Shown: positions 9,198 to 19,514, counted from the first letter of the stretch. The stretch: 64,000 nucleotides of DNA from Coprococcus phoceensis (GCF_900104635.1 NZ_FNWC01000006.1:248001-312000); one strand, 5' to 3'. Numbers and translations are program-made. Notes: generated by a model not told the origin, from the letters alone.

Positions 9198-10415
9198 ATG
9201 TATGATAATGATTTTTCAAATCTTGGAAGACAGATCCAAGAGACGGTGCAAAACGCTGTGGAGTCGATGAATTATGATCGCCTGAACCAGACAATTAACC
9301 AGACGGTGAATCAGGCGCTGGATGAGGCGAGAATATATAAGGAAAAAGTGAGAAGGCAGTATGAGGAGAGCCAGAAAAGACAGGCTGAGAATCTGAAAAA
9401 GCAGGCGCAGACCAACCAGCAAAGCAATGTCTATCAGACAAACTATGCAAGACCGGTAGGGAAAAAGCAGATCAATATGGTGCTTGCGCCGAAGATCAAA
9501 AAAGGGACAGCACGCATTGTGGCAGGAACGATATTGAGTATTGTTTCGGCTGTGGGGATTATCGCTCTGCTGGTTACAAAGACCTTTTTAGAGATGATAG
9601 GTACAGCAAGTCTTGCCGAGATCGTTCTGGGGCCTGGAGTGCTTTTGATTCCAATGCTTGCAGGAATCATTTTGTCTGCGACAGGAAATCATTATCGCAA
9701 GAGATACAGACGGGCTAGAAAGTACGTGGAGATCTTGAATGGAAGAGGTTTCTGTGAGATTAAGGAATTGGCAGAAAAGTCGAATCAGTCAGAGACAGAG
9801 ACGAGGAAAGATCTTCGAAAGATGATTCAGAAACAAGTGTTTCGGGAAGCGTACATGGACAAGCAGGAGACGTGCCTGATGATTAATCGGATTGCATATG
9901 ACTATTATCTGCAGGCGGAGGAATCGCTTCGGCAGAGGGAGATGGAAGAGGCGAAAAGAAAAGAACAGGAAGAGAAGATGTCACCTGAGATTTTGGAGAT
10001 GATTCGTACCGGAGATGAGTATATCAGGACAATCCGTGAGGCGAATGACGATATTCCGGGTGAAGTTATTTCTGAAAAGTTAGACAGATTGGAGCAGGTT
10101 GTGCGCCGTATTTTTGAGTCAGTGAAAAAACATCCGGAGCAGAAAAAAGAGATGGATAAGTTTATGGACTATTATATGCCGACAACACTGAAGCTTGTGA
10201 ATGCGTACCGTGAGTTTGATGCTTTGGAAGTAAAAGGGGAGAATATCACGAATGCGATGCAGGAGATTGAGAATACACTCGATACCATCAGTCTTGCGTT
10301 CGAAAAGCTTTTAGATGATTTGTTTCAGGATGCTGCGTTTGATGTGTCAACGGATATTTCAGTTCTGCAGATGATGCTCGCAAGAGAAGGATATAAAGAA
10401 AAAGATTTTAAATAG
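9198..10415 (+). CDS. xpaC: XpaC-family (5-bromo-4-chloroindolyl phosphate hydrolysis) protein
   Basis: Membrane-associated protein of about 405 residues, named historically for a phosphate-hydrolysis phenotype; the true function is unknown, but it is regularly paired with telA. The N-terminal part is helical and Gln/Asn-rich (to about residue 80). Two hydrophobic segments follow (about 103-125 and 130-152), then a long charged helical C-terminal half. The start is uncertain: the first ATG candidate is at 9171, and a GTG at 9147 lies inside a hairpin. ATG 9198 (MYDNDFSNLG) is chosen because it follows AGGAAGG and gives a start typical of homologues. telA starts 17 bases after its stop. Confidence 0.85.
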   Translation: MYDNDFSNLGRQIQETVQNAVESMNYDRLNQTINQTVNQALDEARIYKEKVRRQYEESQKRQAENLKKQAQTNQQSNVYQTNYARPVGKKQINMVLAPKIKKGTARIVAGTILSIVSAVGIIALLVTKTFLEMIGTASLAEIVLGPGVLLIPMLAGIILSATGNHYRKRYRRARKYVEILNGRGFCEIKELAEKSNQSETETRKDLRKMIQKQVFREAYMDKQETCLMINRIAYDYYLQAEESLRQREMEEAKRKEQEEKMSPEILEMIRTGDEYIRTIREANDDIPGEVISEKLDRLEQVVRRIFESVKKHPEQKKEMDKFMDYYMPTTLKLVNAYREFDALEVKGENITNAMQEIENTLDTISLAFEKLLDDLFQDAAFDVSTDISVLQMMLAREGYKEKDFK

Positions 10416-10432
10416 TAGGAGGACATAAGCTT

Positions 10433-11566
10433 ATGGGACAAGATATCAATGAGATGATGCAGGAAGCGCCGGTTTTGACCTTGGATCCGTTTGGGGAGAC
10501 AAAAGAAGAAGTCGTGGAAGTCAAAGAAGAGCAGGTTGAGGAATTGGACGTGCTCACACCGGAAGAAAAAAAGATGGTAGCGGATTTTGCGGCGAAGATC
10601 GATCTGAGAAGCTCCAACGCAATTCTTCAGTATGGAGCGGGGGCCCAGAAGAAGATTGCTGATTTTTCGGAAAGCGCACTTGAGAACGTAAAGACGAAGG
10701 ATCTTGGCGAAGTTGGTGATATGCTTGCGGGTGTTGTGACGGAACTTAAGAGCTTTGATGAGGAAGAGGAAGAAAAAGGGATTTTTGGATTCTTTAAAAA
10801 AGGCGGCAATAAGCTTGCCAATATGAAAGCGAAATATGACAAGGCAGAAGTGAATGTGAATAGAATTTGTGATGCGCTCGAAGGACATCAGATACAGCTT
10901 ATGAAAGATATTGCCATGCTGGATAAGATGTATGAATTGAACACAACGTATTTCAAAGAACTTTCGATGTACATTGCAGCCGGGAAGAAAAAATTACAGG
11001 ATGTTGCGACGACGGAGCTTCCTGAACTGGAGGCGAAAGCTGCACGGTCAGGGCTGCCGGAAGATGCGCAGGCGGTCAATGATCTGAATGCACTGTGTAA
11101 TCGGTTTGAAAAGAAAATTCATGATCTGGAACTGACTCGGACGATTTCGCTTCAGATGGCGCCGCAGATTCGTCTTGTGCAGAGCAATGACACGGTGATG
11201 TCTGAAAAGATTCAGTCTACGTTGGTAAATACGATTCCACTGTGGAAAAGTCAAATGGTTTTGGCGATTGGTGTGGAAAATTCTTCTCGTGCGGCAAAGG
11301 CTCAGCGGGAAGTGACTGATATGACGAATGAATTATTGAGAAAGAATGCGGAAAAACTCAAACTTGCTACGGTGGAGACTGCAAAAGAGTCAGAGCGGGG
11401 CATTGTCGACATCGAGACGCTGAAAGCAACCAATGAATCTTTGATTTCTACACTGGATGAAGTGATGAAGATTCAGCAGGAAGGAAAAGAAAAGAGAAGA
11501 ACGGCAGAAGCAGAATTGAACCGTATCGAAAATGAACTGAAACAGAAACTATTGGAGATCCGGTAG
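10433..11566 (+). CDS. telA: TelA-like toxic anion resistance protein
   Basis: TelA/YaaN/KlaA family, 377 residues, soluble and almost all helical. The family core MVADFAAKIDLRSSNAILQYGAGAQ begins near residue 45 and is followed by the charged heptad-like helices typical of the family, ending in ELKQKLLEIR. Family members are linked to tellurite and cell-envelope stress resistance, with no defined reaction. It has a TAGGAGGACATAAGCTT leader and is cotranscribed with xpaC; the pair is widespread in Firmicutes. A strong hairpin follows at 11582-11628. Confidence 0.93.
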   Translation: MGQDINEMMQEAPVLTLDPFGETKEEVVEVKEEQVEELDVLTPEEKKMVADFAAKIDLRSSNAILQYGAGAQKKIADFSESALENVKTKDLGEVGDMLAGVVTELKSFDEEEEEKGIFGFFKKGGNKLANMKAKYDKAEVNVNRICDALEGHQIQLMKDIAMLDKMYELNTTYFKELSMYIAAGKKKLQDVATTELPELEAKAARSGLPEDAQAVNDLNALCNRFEKKIHDLELTRTISLQMAPQIRLVQSNDTVMSEKIQSTLVNTIPLWKSQMVLAIGVENSSRAAKAQREVTDMTNELLRKNAEKLKLATVETAKESERGIVDIETLKATNESLISTLDEVMKIQQEGKEKRRTAEAELNRIENELKQKLLEIR

Positions 11567-11579
11567 GACTTTTTATAAC
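11552..11579 (+). promoter_or_regulatory. Possible promoter of the symporter gene
   Basis: TTGGAG, 16 bases, TATAAC, overlapping the last codons of telA. Transcription would start at or inside the 5' arm of the hairpin at 11582-11628, giving a leader that is essentially only the hairpin. Plausible but unproven. Confidence 0.4.
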
Positions 11580-11581
11580 AT

Positions 11582-11628
11582 ATCCCTCATATACTTGGTA
11601 TTATTGCCAAGTATATGGGGGATTTTTT
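11582..11628 (+). terminator. Hairpin between telA and the symporter, holding the symporter ribosome site
   Basis: A continuous 17-bp stem (11582-11598 with 11607-11623, one U-G pair), an eight-base loop and a run of T ending directly at the ATG of the next gene. It has the form of an intrinsic terminator for xpaC-telA. The GGGGGA at 11617-11622, six bases before the ATG at 11629, is the only ribosome site for the symporter and is buried in the 3' arm. Confidence 0.8.
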
Positions 11629-13017
11629 ATGGAGTATGTAAAGGAAATCAATGCGGTTGTAAACCGTTTTATCTGGGGGCGGGGAATGCTCGCTGTTTTT
11701 CTGTTTGTCGGAGTGATGTTTACCGTGCGCACCGGATTTTTCCAGTTTACAAAGGTGCGGATCTGGCTTGGAAAAACAATGGGGGAGATGTTTCGGGACA
11801 GGCGTGTGCGCAGGACCGAAGAAGAGCATTCTATCTCTCAGTTTCAGTCTTTTTGTACGGCGCTTGCAGCGACACTTGGAACAGGGAATATCACAGGTGT
11901 GGCGGCAGCGCTGATTGCAGGAGGACCGGGAGCAATTTTTTGGATGTGGGTATCTGCGTTTTTGGGGATGATGACAATTTATGCGGAAAATCTTCTGGGG
12001 ATACGGTATCGCTATAAAAATAGAAAGGGAGAATGGGTTGGCGGCGCTATGGTGTACATAGAGCGTGGACTTGGGTGTAAATGGCTTGCCGTGCTTTTTG
12101 CTGTATTCTGTATTTTTGCATCATTTGGAATGGGAAATATGACACAGGCGAATTCCATGGCAAGCGGATTAAAAGAAAGTCTCTCTATTCCACCGTTCAT
12201 TACAGGAGCGGTTGTGACACTTGTTGTGGCGGCAGTAATTTTAGGTGGTGTGAAGCGGATTGCGGCAGTGACAGAAAAAGTGGTTCCATTTGTGGCATTG
12301 TTTTATATGGCAGGCGGAATGCTCGTGCTCATTCATTTCCGTGCGGAAGTTCCGGGAGCAGTACGCATGATTTTTGAGGAGGCTTTTCGCATGAAAGCAG
12401 TGGGAGGAGGAGTGATAGGATATGGAATTCGTCAGGCAATGAAAATCGGTATTTCGCGAGGGGTATTCTCCAACGAAGCGGGGCTTGGTTCTTCTGTTAT
12501 GGCGCATGCGGCATCAGATGTGAAATCTCCTGCCATACAGGGAATGTGGGGAATCTTGGAAGTGTTTATCGATACGATTGTAGTATGTACGATGACAGCG
12601 CTTGTAATCTTAAGTTCCGGTGTCTATAAGCCGCAAGTGTATCTTTCCAATATGGCGCGCGGAATCGAAAATGTCGATGGAACGACTTTGACCGGGGAAG
12701 CTTTTTCGACGGTTATTCCTTTTGGAGATAAATTTCTTGCAATTTCGATCGTATTGTTTGCTTTTGCAACAATGGTTGGCTGGGCGTACTTTGGGGAGCG
12801 CACGGCGGCATATCTGTTTGGAGAAAAATCGGCGTTTCTTTACAAAATGGTTTATGTACTGATGATTCTGCCGGGGTGTATGATGACGCCGCACCTTGCG
12901 TGGGAGGTGGCGGATACGTTCAATGGATTGATGGCATTGCCGAATATGACAGCTTTGATTTTGCTTAGTGGTGAAGTTGTCTATATCACAAAAGGATATA
13001 TTAAAAATAAGCAGTAA
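11629..13017 (+). CDS. alsT: Alanine/glycine:cation symporter (AGCS family)
   Basis: Inner-membrane amino-acid carrier of 462 residues with about 11 hydrophobic segments. The family signatures are present: VRTGFFQFTK near the N-terminus, AATLGTGNITGVAAAL, MWVSAFLGMMTIYAENLLG, and the SRGVFSNEAGLGSSVMAHAA motif in the middle. Members use Na+ (some H+) to import alanine or glycine. The start MEYVKEINAVVNRFIWG matches family N-termini. The ribosome site GGGGGA is the 3' arm of a terminator-like hairpin, so expression may depend on unfolding of this structure. Confidence 0.95.
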   Translation: MEYVKEINAVVNRFIWGRGMLAVFLFVGVMFTVRTGFFQFTKVRIWLGKTMGEMFRDRRVRRTEEEHSISQFQSFCTALAATLGTGNITGVAAALIAGGPGAIFWMWVSAFLGMMTIYAENLLGIRYRYKNRKGEWVGGAMVYIERGLGCKWLAVLFAVFCIFASFGMGNMTQANSMASGLKESLSIPPFITGAVVTLVVAAVILGGVKRIAAVTEKVVPFVALFYMAGGMLVLIHFRAEVPGAVRMIFEEAFRMKAVGGGVIGYGIRQAMKIGISRGVFSNEAGLGSSVMAHAASDVKSPAIQGMWGILEVFIDTIVVCTMTALVILSSGVYKPQVYLSNMARGIENVDGTTLTGEAFSTVIPFGDKFLAISIVLFAFATMVGWAYFGERTAAYLFGEKSAFLYKMVYVLMILPGCMMTPHLAWEVADTFNGLMALPNMTALILLSGEVVYITKGYIKNKQ

Positions 13018-13062
13018 AATTATATAAAAAAAATAAAAAAAGCAACACAAAACTATGAAAAG

Positions 13063-13071
13063 TGGTATAAT
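13063..13071 (+). promoter_or_regulatory. Extended -10 promoter of the GH84 gene
   Basis: TGGTATAAT, an extended -10 element with a perfect TATAAT, 52 bases before the start codon. No good -35 is visible, as is common for extended -10 promoters. Confidence 0.65.
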
Positions 13072-13122
13072 AAGAAATGATAGTGCTTGAGGATAAAATA
13101 TGAGAAAGGAAAGGCGAAAATT

Positions 13123-16100
13123 ATGGGAAAGAAAATGATAAAGAGACTGATTGCCGGGATGCTGACAGCAGCCGTTGCGATACCGACTAATTTTATGCCG
13201 GTACAGGCGGCAAAACAAACCGCAGAGGACTATGTAATCTATCCAACTCCTCATAAGATGGAATATCAGGAGGGAGATTATATTCTTGGCAAGGAGATGA
13301 ATGTCATCTATGACACCGGAATTGATGAGGCGACAAAAGACCGGCTGGAGGAGGCTGCGGCGCTCAAAGATATTAAGGTGAAGGAGTCAGATGAGCCGAA
13401 GAAAGGTGCGACGAATGTCTATGTCGGTGTGCACGGAGAAGACGGAAAAGCAGAAGACTATATTACAAAAGAGTATGCACCGGGAGATGCATTGTTTGAG
13501 AATACAGATTCGTATTTTTTGGCGAGTGATGAAAATGTAATCTCTGTACTTGGAAAAGACACAGATTCTGCATTTTACGGACTGACTACGCTGTATCATG
13601 TATTTGCACAGCTTGACAGTCTCACAATACGAAACTTTGAGATTGAGGATTATGCAGATGTTGTGAGCCGTGGATTTATCGAAGGATATTATGGAAATCC
13701 ATGGTCTACAGAAGACCGTGTGAATCTGATGAAATGGGGCGGATATTATAAACTGAATGCATATTTTTATGCACCGAAAGATGATCCGAAGCACCGTACG
13801 CAGTGGGATGAACTTTATACAGAGGAAGAGTTAAAGACAAAGATCAGACCATTGGCAGAGGCGGGAAATGAGTCTAAATGCCGTTATGTATATGCGCTGC
13901 ATCCATTCCCGGCCGGAAATCATCTTCGTTTTGACGAGCATTATGAGGAAGATTTAGCAAAACTGCAGGCAAAATTCAAACAGGTGATCGATCAGGGCGT
14001 ACGTCAGATTGCCATTCTTGCAGATGACTTCTGGAATCCGGGTGGACAAAACGGATTACGTCTGTTGAACGATATGACAGAGTGGCTCAAAGAAGTGAAA
14101 AAAGAATATCCGGATATGAAGATGACAATTCCATATGTTCCATATGACTACATGGGCAACGGAAGCAGTCAGGAACTTCAGATTTTGAAACAGGCACCAG
14201 ACAACGTACAGATTGTTATGACCGGCGGAAGAGTTTGGGGAGAAGTGACGGATAACTTTACTTCTACATTTACAAACAATGTAGGTCGTGGACCATTTAT
14301 GTGGATCAACTGGCCTTGTACAGATAACTCAAAGAAACACCTGATCATGGGTGGATATGATACATTCCTTCATCCGGGAGTGGAACCATCTAAGATTCAG
14401 GGGATTATGTTGAATCCAATGCAGCAGTCAGAGCCAAGTAAAGTTGCGATTTTCGGAAATGCATCTTATGCATGGAATATCTGGGAGACAAAAGAAGAGG
14501 CAGAAGAGATCTGGAATGCATCCTTCTCTTTCGTGGATCACAATTCTGCGATTTCAAATGAAGCAAGCGATGCGCTTCGCGAGATGTCAAAGCATATGAT
14601 CAATCAGGCAATGGATTCACGTGTCACAGCATTGCAGGAATCCGTAGTATTGAAAGAAGAGTTAAATGCATTTAAAGAAAAACTGGAAGCGGAGACACTT
14701 ACAGCAGCTGATGTGGACGCAATGATTGAAGAATTTGAACTGCTCCAGGAAGCTGCCAAAACATATCGAGCCAGCGGAAATGAAGCAATCAAAGAACAGA
14801 TTGTATACTGGCTGGACTGCTGGGACGACACAACAGAAGCGGCAATTGCATATTTAAACGGTGTAAAGAGTGATCTGGAGGGCGATGTGTCAGCTGTGAT
14901 CAATTACAACACAGCCGGAAAGACAGCATTTGACCAATCAAAAACACATGACTTTTTATATGTAGATCATCAGGAATATGCAGAGGTTGGTGTACAACAC
15001 ATCGTTCCATTTATCAATACATTGGCGGAATATGTATCTGCAAAGGCGGAGACCGCAATCAACCCGGATAAAGTGATTCAGAAGTTTATCACAAGCAGAA
15101 AAGATACACCGGAAGGAGCGAAAGAGAATCTCTTTGACGGCGATGAATCCACAAAAGTGATTTACAAAAATCCGAACTCACTTTCAAAAGACGATTATAT
15201 CGGTGTGGAATACAACAAAATGATTGATGTGGACAGCATTCGTTTTGTGCTTGGAACAGGAAAAGATCATTTTGAGCATGCAAAACTGCAGTACATGGAA
15301 GAAGATGGAACTTGGACAGACTTGACTTTGGAAGGAATGGATAATAACTTTACCGGAGAACAGGGAAAAGTTCAGGATATCAGTGTGGAGGAAGAAAATC
15401 TTCCGAAAGATCTGAAGGCGAAAGGAATCAGATTGATTGCGACAGAGGCGAACAAAAATGACTGCTGGCTTGAGATTCGTGAAATTCAGATCAACAATCA
15501 AAAAGAAGCTCCAGCAGAGACAGAGCGTTATACCGGAACCGTGACATTGAGTGGAATTTCTGTACAGAGTGGAACGACAACAGACAAGTTGTTTGATGGT
15601 GATCTTTCCACAGAAGCATGGCTTGCAAAAGGACCATATGAGAATCCGAACCGCGACACAATCGCAGAAGGTGCTTATATTCAGGTAACTTTGCCGGAGG
15701 CAAAACAGATTGGCAGTGTGAGAATGACACAGGGACAATCAGCGGCGAATGATGTGTTTAAGAAAGCAGAAGTACAGTACAGCGTAGACGGACAGAATAA
15801 CTGGAAAAAAGCAGGAGATCTCACAAACGCAAAAGATCAGACGGTGAACTTTACAACAAGCGAGAAGATCAAAGCAATCCGAATCGTAAACAAAGAGCAG
15901 ACAGCAGGGTGGGTGCGTGTTGGTGAATTAGATATCCGTGCGTCAAAGAATGCGACAACTCCAATTACATATAAAGTGATGAAAACAGACCGCTGGACGG
16001 TAGCTCAGAATACAAAAGAGACAAGTCTGTATGACGGAGATGACGATACATATGTATGGTATGATCCGGATGGAAGTGCGAACTCAACGAATGATGATGT

Positions 16101-19100
16101 GATGGTAGATGATTTCTTAGGATATGATCTTGGAACAGAGGCGGTATTAGACAAAGCGCACATCGTAGTCGGACACGACGGTGGAGACAAGATTGTAAAA
16201 TATGCAGTTGAGACATCCGTAGACAACAAGACATGGACTCCGGTAAAAGGATATGAATCTCATACTGGTGCAGCGACAGGAAAAGATGTGCTGGATATTG
16301 ATTTGAATGGAGTGACAGCGCGTTACATCCGTATCCGCAACTTAGAGCAAAAAGGTTCTTGGGCAAAATTCTCTGAATTCACTGTAGAGCAGAGAATTTC
16401 TCAGGCAGGAACAATAGAGAATATTTACACAAATGTAGAAAATCACGGAATGGTTGGACAGGTGGAAGAAGGAGTTTCTTCTTTGCAGCCGGGAACCATC
16501 AGCTTGGAAAAAGGTCAATATATTGGTGTTGACTTAAAGAACATCAAAGCAATTCAAAACATTGCGGTGAAAGCAGGGGACAATGCGAATGTGAAAGTGC
16601 AGAGCTCTATGAATGGAGTAATCTGGACAGATGTCAATACAAAAGCATTGGAAGATGCAAGATATGTGAGACTTTACAATGCGTCAGATGCGACAGCAAA
16701 TGTTGCAATCGAAGAATTTGCAGTGACTTACGCATTCATCGGTGAAAAGGCAGTAGAGAGTGATTTCGCGCAGAATAGTTCCGCAGAGGATTTAAGAACA
16801 ACCGGAAAAGTGAATAACTTATTTGACGGAAATCTTGCCACATCCGGAAAAATCACAGGAACACAGGATGCAGGTAAAAAGATTGTGTTTGATCTCGGAC
16901 AGACAGTAGATTTCAAATCTTTCAGATACTATATGAAAGAGACGAGCGTGGATTTCTTAAGACATGCAAAATTTGAAGTGGCAGACAGTAAAGATGCCCC
17001 AGATAACGAGTGGACAAAGATTTTGGAAGTAGGAAATGCAAATGCGGTAAATCTGCCAAATACAGCGACTGCAAAAGACGCGGAATATCTGACACACGAC
17101 TCTAAAAATCCGGGTAATATGTATGCGGAAGCAACAGGACTTAGCGCATCCGGACGTTATTTAAGAATCGTGCCATTGACAACATACACAGGAAGATGGG
17201 TTGAATTGTATGAGCTGCAGATCAATGGCGGCGCATATATGACGACAGAATCTAACCGTGATGTAGTGTCAGAGGTGACAGAGGAAGCAGGAAAGATTCC
17301 GTCTAATATGTTTGATGGAGACTTTACAACAACGTATAAGCCATCAGCAGAAAATGGTTCTTTCACATACCGTGTCAGCGAACCGAACCAGAGAACAATC
17401 CGTATAATCCAAAACGGAAAGGTTTCCAACGCAACTGTAAAGGCTGTGCTCTATAAGAATGGTGAGAAACAGGAAGCGGTTACAATTGGAAAATTGAATC
17501 AGACAATCAATGAATTTGCAGTGGCAAAAGACAGTCAGATTTTGGAAATCATTGTAACATGGGGAAAGGATATCCCAGAGCTTTCTATTATAAAGACAAA
17601 TGAAAAAGAAAAAGCAGCAGTCAATAAAGATGCGCTTAATGAGGCGATCAAAAAACCAATCGCAGACAATTGGACTGCAGGCAGCAAACAGGCAGTTAAA
17701 GATGCAAAAGCGGTTGCAGAAGAAATTGCAGCAAATGAGTATGTGACACAGGAAGTAGTAGATATGGCAGAGAAAGCACTTCTTTCCGCACATAAAAATG
17801 CCGTTGTCAAAGGTGATGTGACTGCATTAGAGAATGCGCTGAAAAATCAGAAAGCAGGAAAAGAAAATGTGGGAACAGAAGAACAGCCTGTTTATGTAGA
17901 GATTTATTCAGCAAGAACCTATGCAGCCTATGAGACGGTGATTGCTCAAATTGAAGAGGTATTAAAAGACAAAGAAAATATCTCTGAGAAAGAGGTAGCA
18001 GATTTGCTTGCAAAACTCGAAGAGGCAGAAAACGCACTACAGTACTCACTTGTCCAGAGAGAACTTGCAGAATTGGAACTCCAGAATGCGCCGGTATATG
18101 ACGAGGCGAACTACACAAAGGAATCTTACAAGTCATACACAACTGCAAAGACAGCATTGGATGCAATTGTGAAAGCCGATAAAGCAGAACGCAAGAATCC
18201 AAAAGAAATTTATGAGGCACGCAATGTATTTGAACAGGCAAAACAGGGGCTTGTAAACACAGAGGCGCTGAATGCAAAACTTGCAGAGATTGCGAAGAAA
18301 GATGAAACACTCTACACAGAAGACAGCTGGGCAGCACTTCAGGATGTTGTGAAGACGGCGCAAGGATATCTGAACAACGGAACGAAAGATCAGGTGGCAG
18401 ATATCATTAAAGCGTTAGATAAAGCGGTGGAGAGTTTAGTGCTCGCAGAAGGCAGTGAGAGCGATGTCCAAAAAGTGATCGACGAGCTCAGGAAACTGAA
18501 CAAAGATGATTATACAAGTGCAAGCTATGAGGTTCTTTCTCTGGCGATTGCAAAAGCTGAAAAAGATATGTCCAAAGGAGATGCAGAGCTTGACAAAGCC
18601 AATATCGCGGCGATGCGTGAAGCACAAAAAGCTCTTGTAAGTATTGTGGATCTGAAAGCTGCAATTGCAGAGTCAGAAAAATACAACGCAGAGAATTATA
18701 CAGCAGACAGTTATAAAGTATTGCAGGATGCTGTTGCGGCAGCGGAAGCACTGAAAGCAGACGGGACAAAAGAATCTGTTGCGAAAGGAGCAGAAGCGAT
18801 TCGTGCAGCAATAAAAGGTTTGGAAAAACTTGCTTCAGGAATGGATGAGTATCGAGATTCTATCATCCTGAAGACACCGGCAGAGGACTATACAGATGCG
18901 AGCTATGCAGCGTATAAAGCAGCATACGACACATTGATGGAGCTGGATGCTAAGACAACAACAGAGGAAGAGTTCCAAGACGCAAAATCAGCATTTGAAA
19001 ATGCAGAGGCAAAACTGGTTGTGCAGCTTGCAGATTACACGAAAGTGAATGAAGCGAAAGCAAAGATTCCGGCAGACTTAAGTGTCTATACAGACGACAG

Positions 19101-19428
19101 TGTGAAAGCGTTGAAAGATGTACTTGCAGGCATAGATGAGAATCTGCCAAGATCAAAACAAAAAGAGATAGATGCCTATGCAGATGCAATTGAAGCAGCG
19201 ATCGGTAACCTTGTTCTGAAACAACAAAACGGTGGCGGAACAGCAGGGACACCGGACAACGGAACATCCGGTACTCCAAATGGTGGTTCTTCGAACGGAG
19301 CGGCAGCAACAGGAGACAGTGTAAATGTTTCTGTTATGGCAGCGCTTTTACTTTCGCTTTTGGCAATTGTTGTCCTTATGAGACGGAAAATGTTCTTGAA
19401 TCTTTCGGGAAAAGATGATACATTATAG
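13123..19428 (+). CDS. Secreted multidomain GH84 beta-N-acetylglucosaminidase (hyaluronidase-like, NagJ-type)
   Basis: Giant surface enzyme of about 2101 residues that removes beta-linked GlcNAc from glycans such as mucin O-glycans or glycoproteins. Order: signal peptide (1-30, ending VQAA); GH20b-like domain (about 35-175); GH84 catalytic barrel (about 177-470) with the catalytic Asp pair D301-D302 in LADDFW; helical domain; then five or six discoidin/CBM32-like modules (about 650-790, 800-942, 950-1090, 1093-1204, 1208-1369 and a partial one to 1496), marked by LFDGD-type repeats. Eight FIVAR-type three-helix repeats follow (about 1500-2035). The end has a Gly/Thr/Asn linker, AAATGD, a membrane helix and MRRK, a sorting-signal layout with an unusual motif in place of LPxTG. 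ATG 13123 follows AAAGGCG; an upstream TTG is unlikely. Confidence 0.94.
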   Translation: MGKKMIKRLIAGMLTAAVAIPTNFMPVQAAKQTAEDYVIYPTPHKMEYQEGDYILGKEMNVIYDTGIDEATKDRLEEAAALKDIKVKESDEPKKGATNVYVGVHGEDGKAEDYITKEYAPGDALFENTDSYFLASDENVISVLGKDTDSAFYGLTTLYHVFAQLDSLTIRNFEIEDYADVVSRGFIEGYYGNPWSTEDRVNLMKWGGYYKLNAYFYAPKDDPKHRTQWDELYTEEELKTKIRPLAEAGNESKCRYVYALHPFPAGNHLRFDEHYEEDLAKLQAKFKQVIDQGVRQIAILADDFWNPGGQNGLRLLNDMTEWLKEVKKEYPDMKMTIPYVPYDYMGNGSSQELQILKQAPDNVQIVMTGGRVWGEVTDNFTSTFTNNVGRGPFMWINWPCTDNSKKHLIMGGYDTFLHPGVEPSKIQGIMLNPMQQSEPSKVAIFGNASYAWNIWETKEEAEEIWNASFSFVDHNSAISNEASDALREMSKHMINQAMDSRVTALQESVVLKEELNAFKEKLEAETLTAADVDAMIEEFELLQEAAKTYRASGNEAIKEQIVYWLDCWDDTTEAAIAYLNGVKSDLEGDVSAVINYNTAGKTAFDQSKTHDFLYVDHQEYAEVGVQHIVPFINTLAEYVSAKAETAINPDKVIQKFITSRKDTPEGAKENLFDGDESTKVIYKNPNSLSKDDYIGVEYNKMIDVDSIRFVLGTGKDHFEHAKLQYMEEDGTWTDLTLEGMDNNFTGEQGKVQDISVEEENLPKDLKAKGIRLIATEANKNDCWLEIREIQINNQKEAPAETERYTGTVTLSGISVQSGTTTDKLFDGDLSTEAWLAKGPYENPNRDTIAEGAYIQVTLPEAKQIGSVRMTQGQSAANDVFKKAEVQYSVDGQNNWKKAGDLTNAKDQTVNFTTSEKIKAIRIVNKEQTAGWVRVGELDIRASKNATTPITYKVMKTDRWTVAQNTKETSLYDGDDDTYVWYDPDGSANSTNDDVMVDDFLGYDLGTEAVLDKAHIVVGHDGGDKIVKYAVETSVDNKTWTPVKGYESHTGAATGKDVLDIDLNGVTARYIRIRNLEQKGSWAKFSEFTVEQRISQAGTIENIYTNVENHGMVGQVEEGVSSLQPGTISLEKGQYIGVDLKNIKAIQNIAVKAGDNANVKVQSSMNGVIWTDVNTKALEDARYVRLYNASDATANVAIEEFAVTYAFIGEKAVESDFAQNSSAEDLRTTGKVNNLFDGNLATSGKITGTQDAGKKIVFDLGQTVDFKSFRYYMKETSVDFLRHAKFEVADSKDAPDNEWTKILEVGNANAVNLPNTATAKDAEYLTHDSKNPGNMYAEATGLSASGRYLRIVPLTTYTGRWVELYELQINGGAYMTTESNRDVVSEVTEEAGKIPSNMFDGDFTTTYKPSAENGSFTYRVSEPNQRTIRIIQNGKVSNATVKAVLYKNGEKQEAVTIGKLNQTINEFAVAKDSQILEIIVTWGKDIPELSIIKTNEKEKAAVNKDALNEAIKKPIADNWTAGSKQAVKDAKAVAEEIAANEYVTQEVVDMAEKALLSAHKNAVVKGDVTALENALKNQKAGKENVGTEEQPVYVEIYSARTYAAYETVIAQIEEVLKDKENISEKEVADLLAKLEEAENALQYSLVQRELAELELQNAPVYDEANYTKESYKSYTTAKTALDAIVKADKAERKNPKEIYEARNVFEQAKQGLVNTEALNAKLAEIAKKDETLYTEDSWAALQDVVKTAQGYLNNGTKDQVADIIKALDKAVESLVLAEGSESDVQKVIDELRKLNKDDYTSASYEVLSLAIAKAEKDMSKGDAELDKANIAAMREAQKALVSIVDLKAAIAESEKYNAENYTADSYKVLQDAVAAAEALKADGTKESVAKGAEAIRAAIKGLEKLASGMDEYRDSIILKTPAEDYTDASYAAYKAAYDTLMELDAKTTTEEEFQDAKSAFENAEAKLVVQLADYTKVNEAKAKIPADLSVYTDDSVKALKDVLAGIDENLPRSKQKEIDAYADAIEAAIGNLVLKQQNGGGTAGTPDNGTSGTPNGGSSNGAAATGDSVNVSVMAALLLSLLAIVVLMRRKMFLNLSGKDDTL

Positions 19429-19514
19429 AAAGACAAAGTTCAGAAGAAAAGAGAGAGAACATGACACGTTATATTTGGAGTGGGTATAAAAATTTCAAAT
19501 TGACAGATAGTAGG

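Noticed and set aside
17807-18337. Long minus-strand ORFs within the GH84 gene
   Set aside because: They mirror the regular FIVAR codons on the other strand and lack ribosome sites and protein-like composition.
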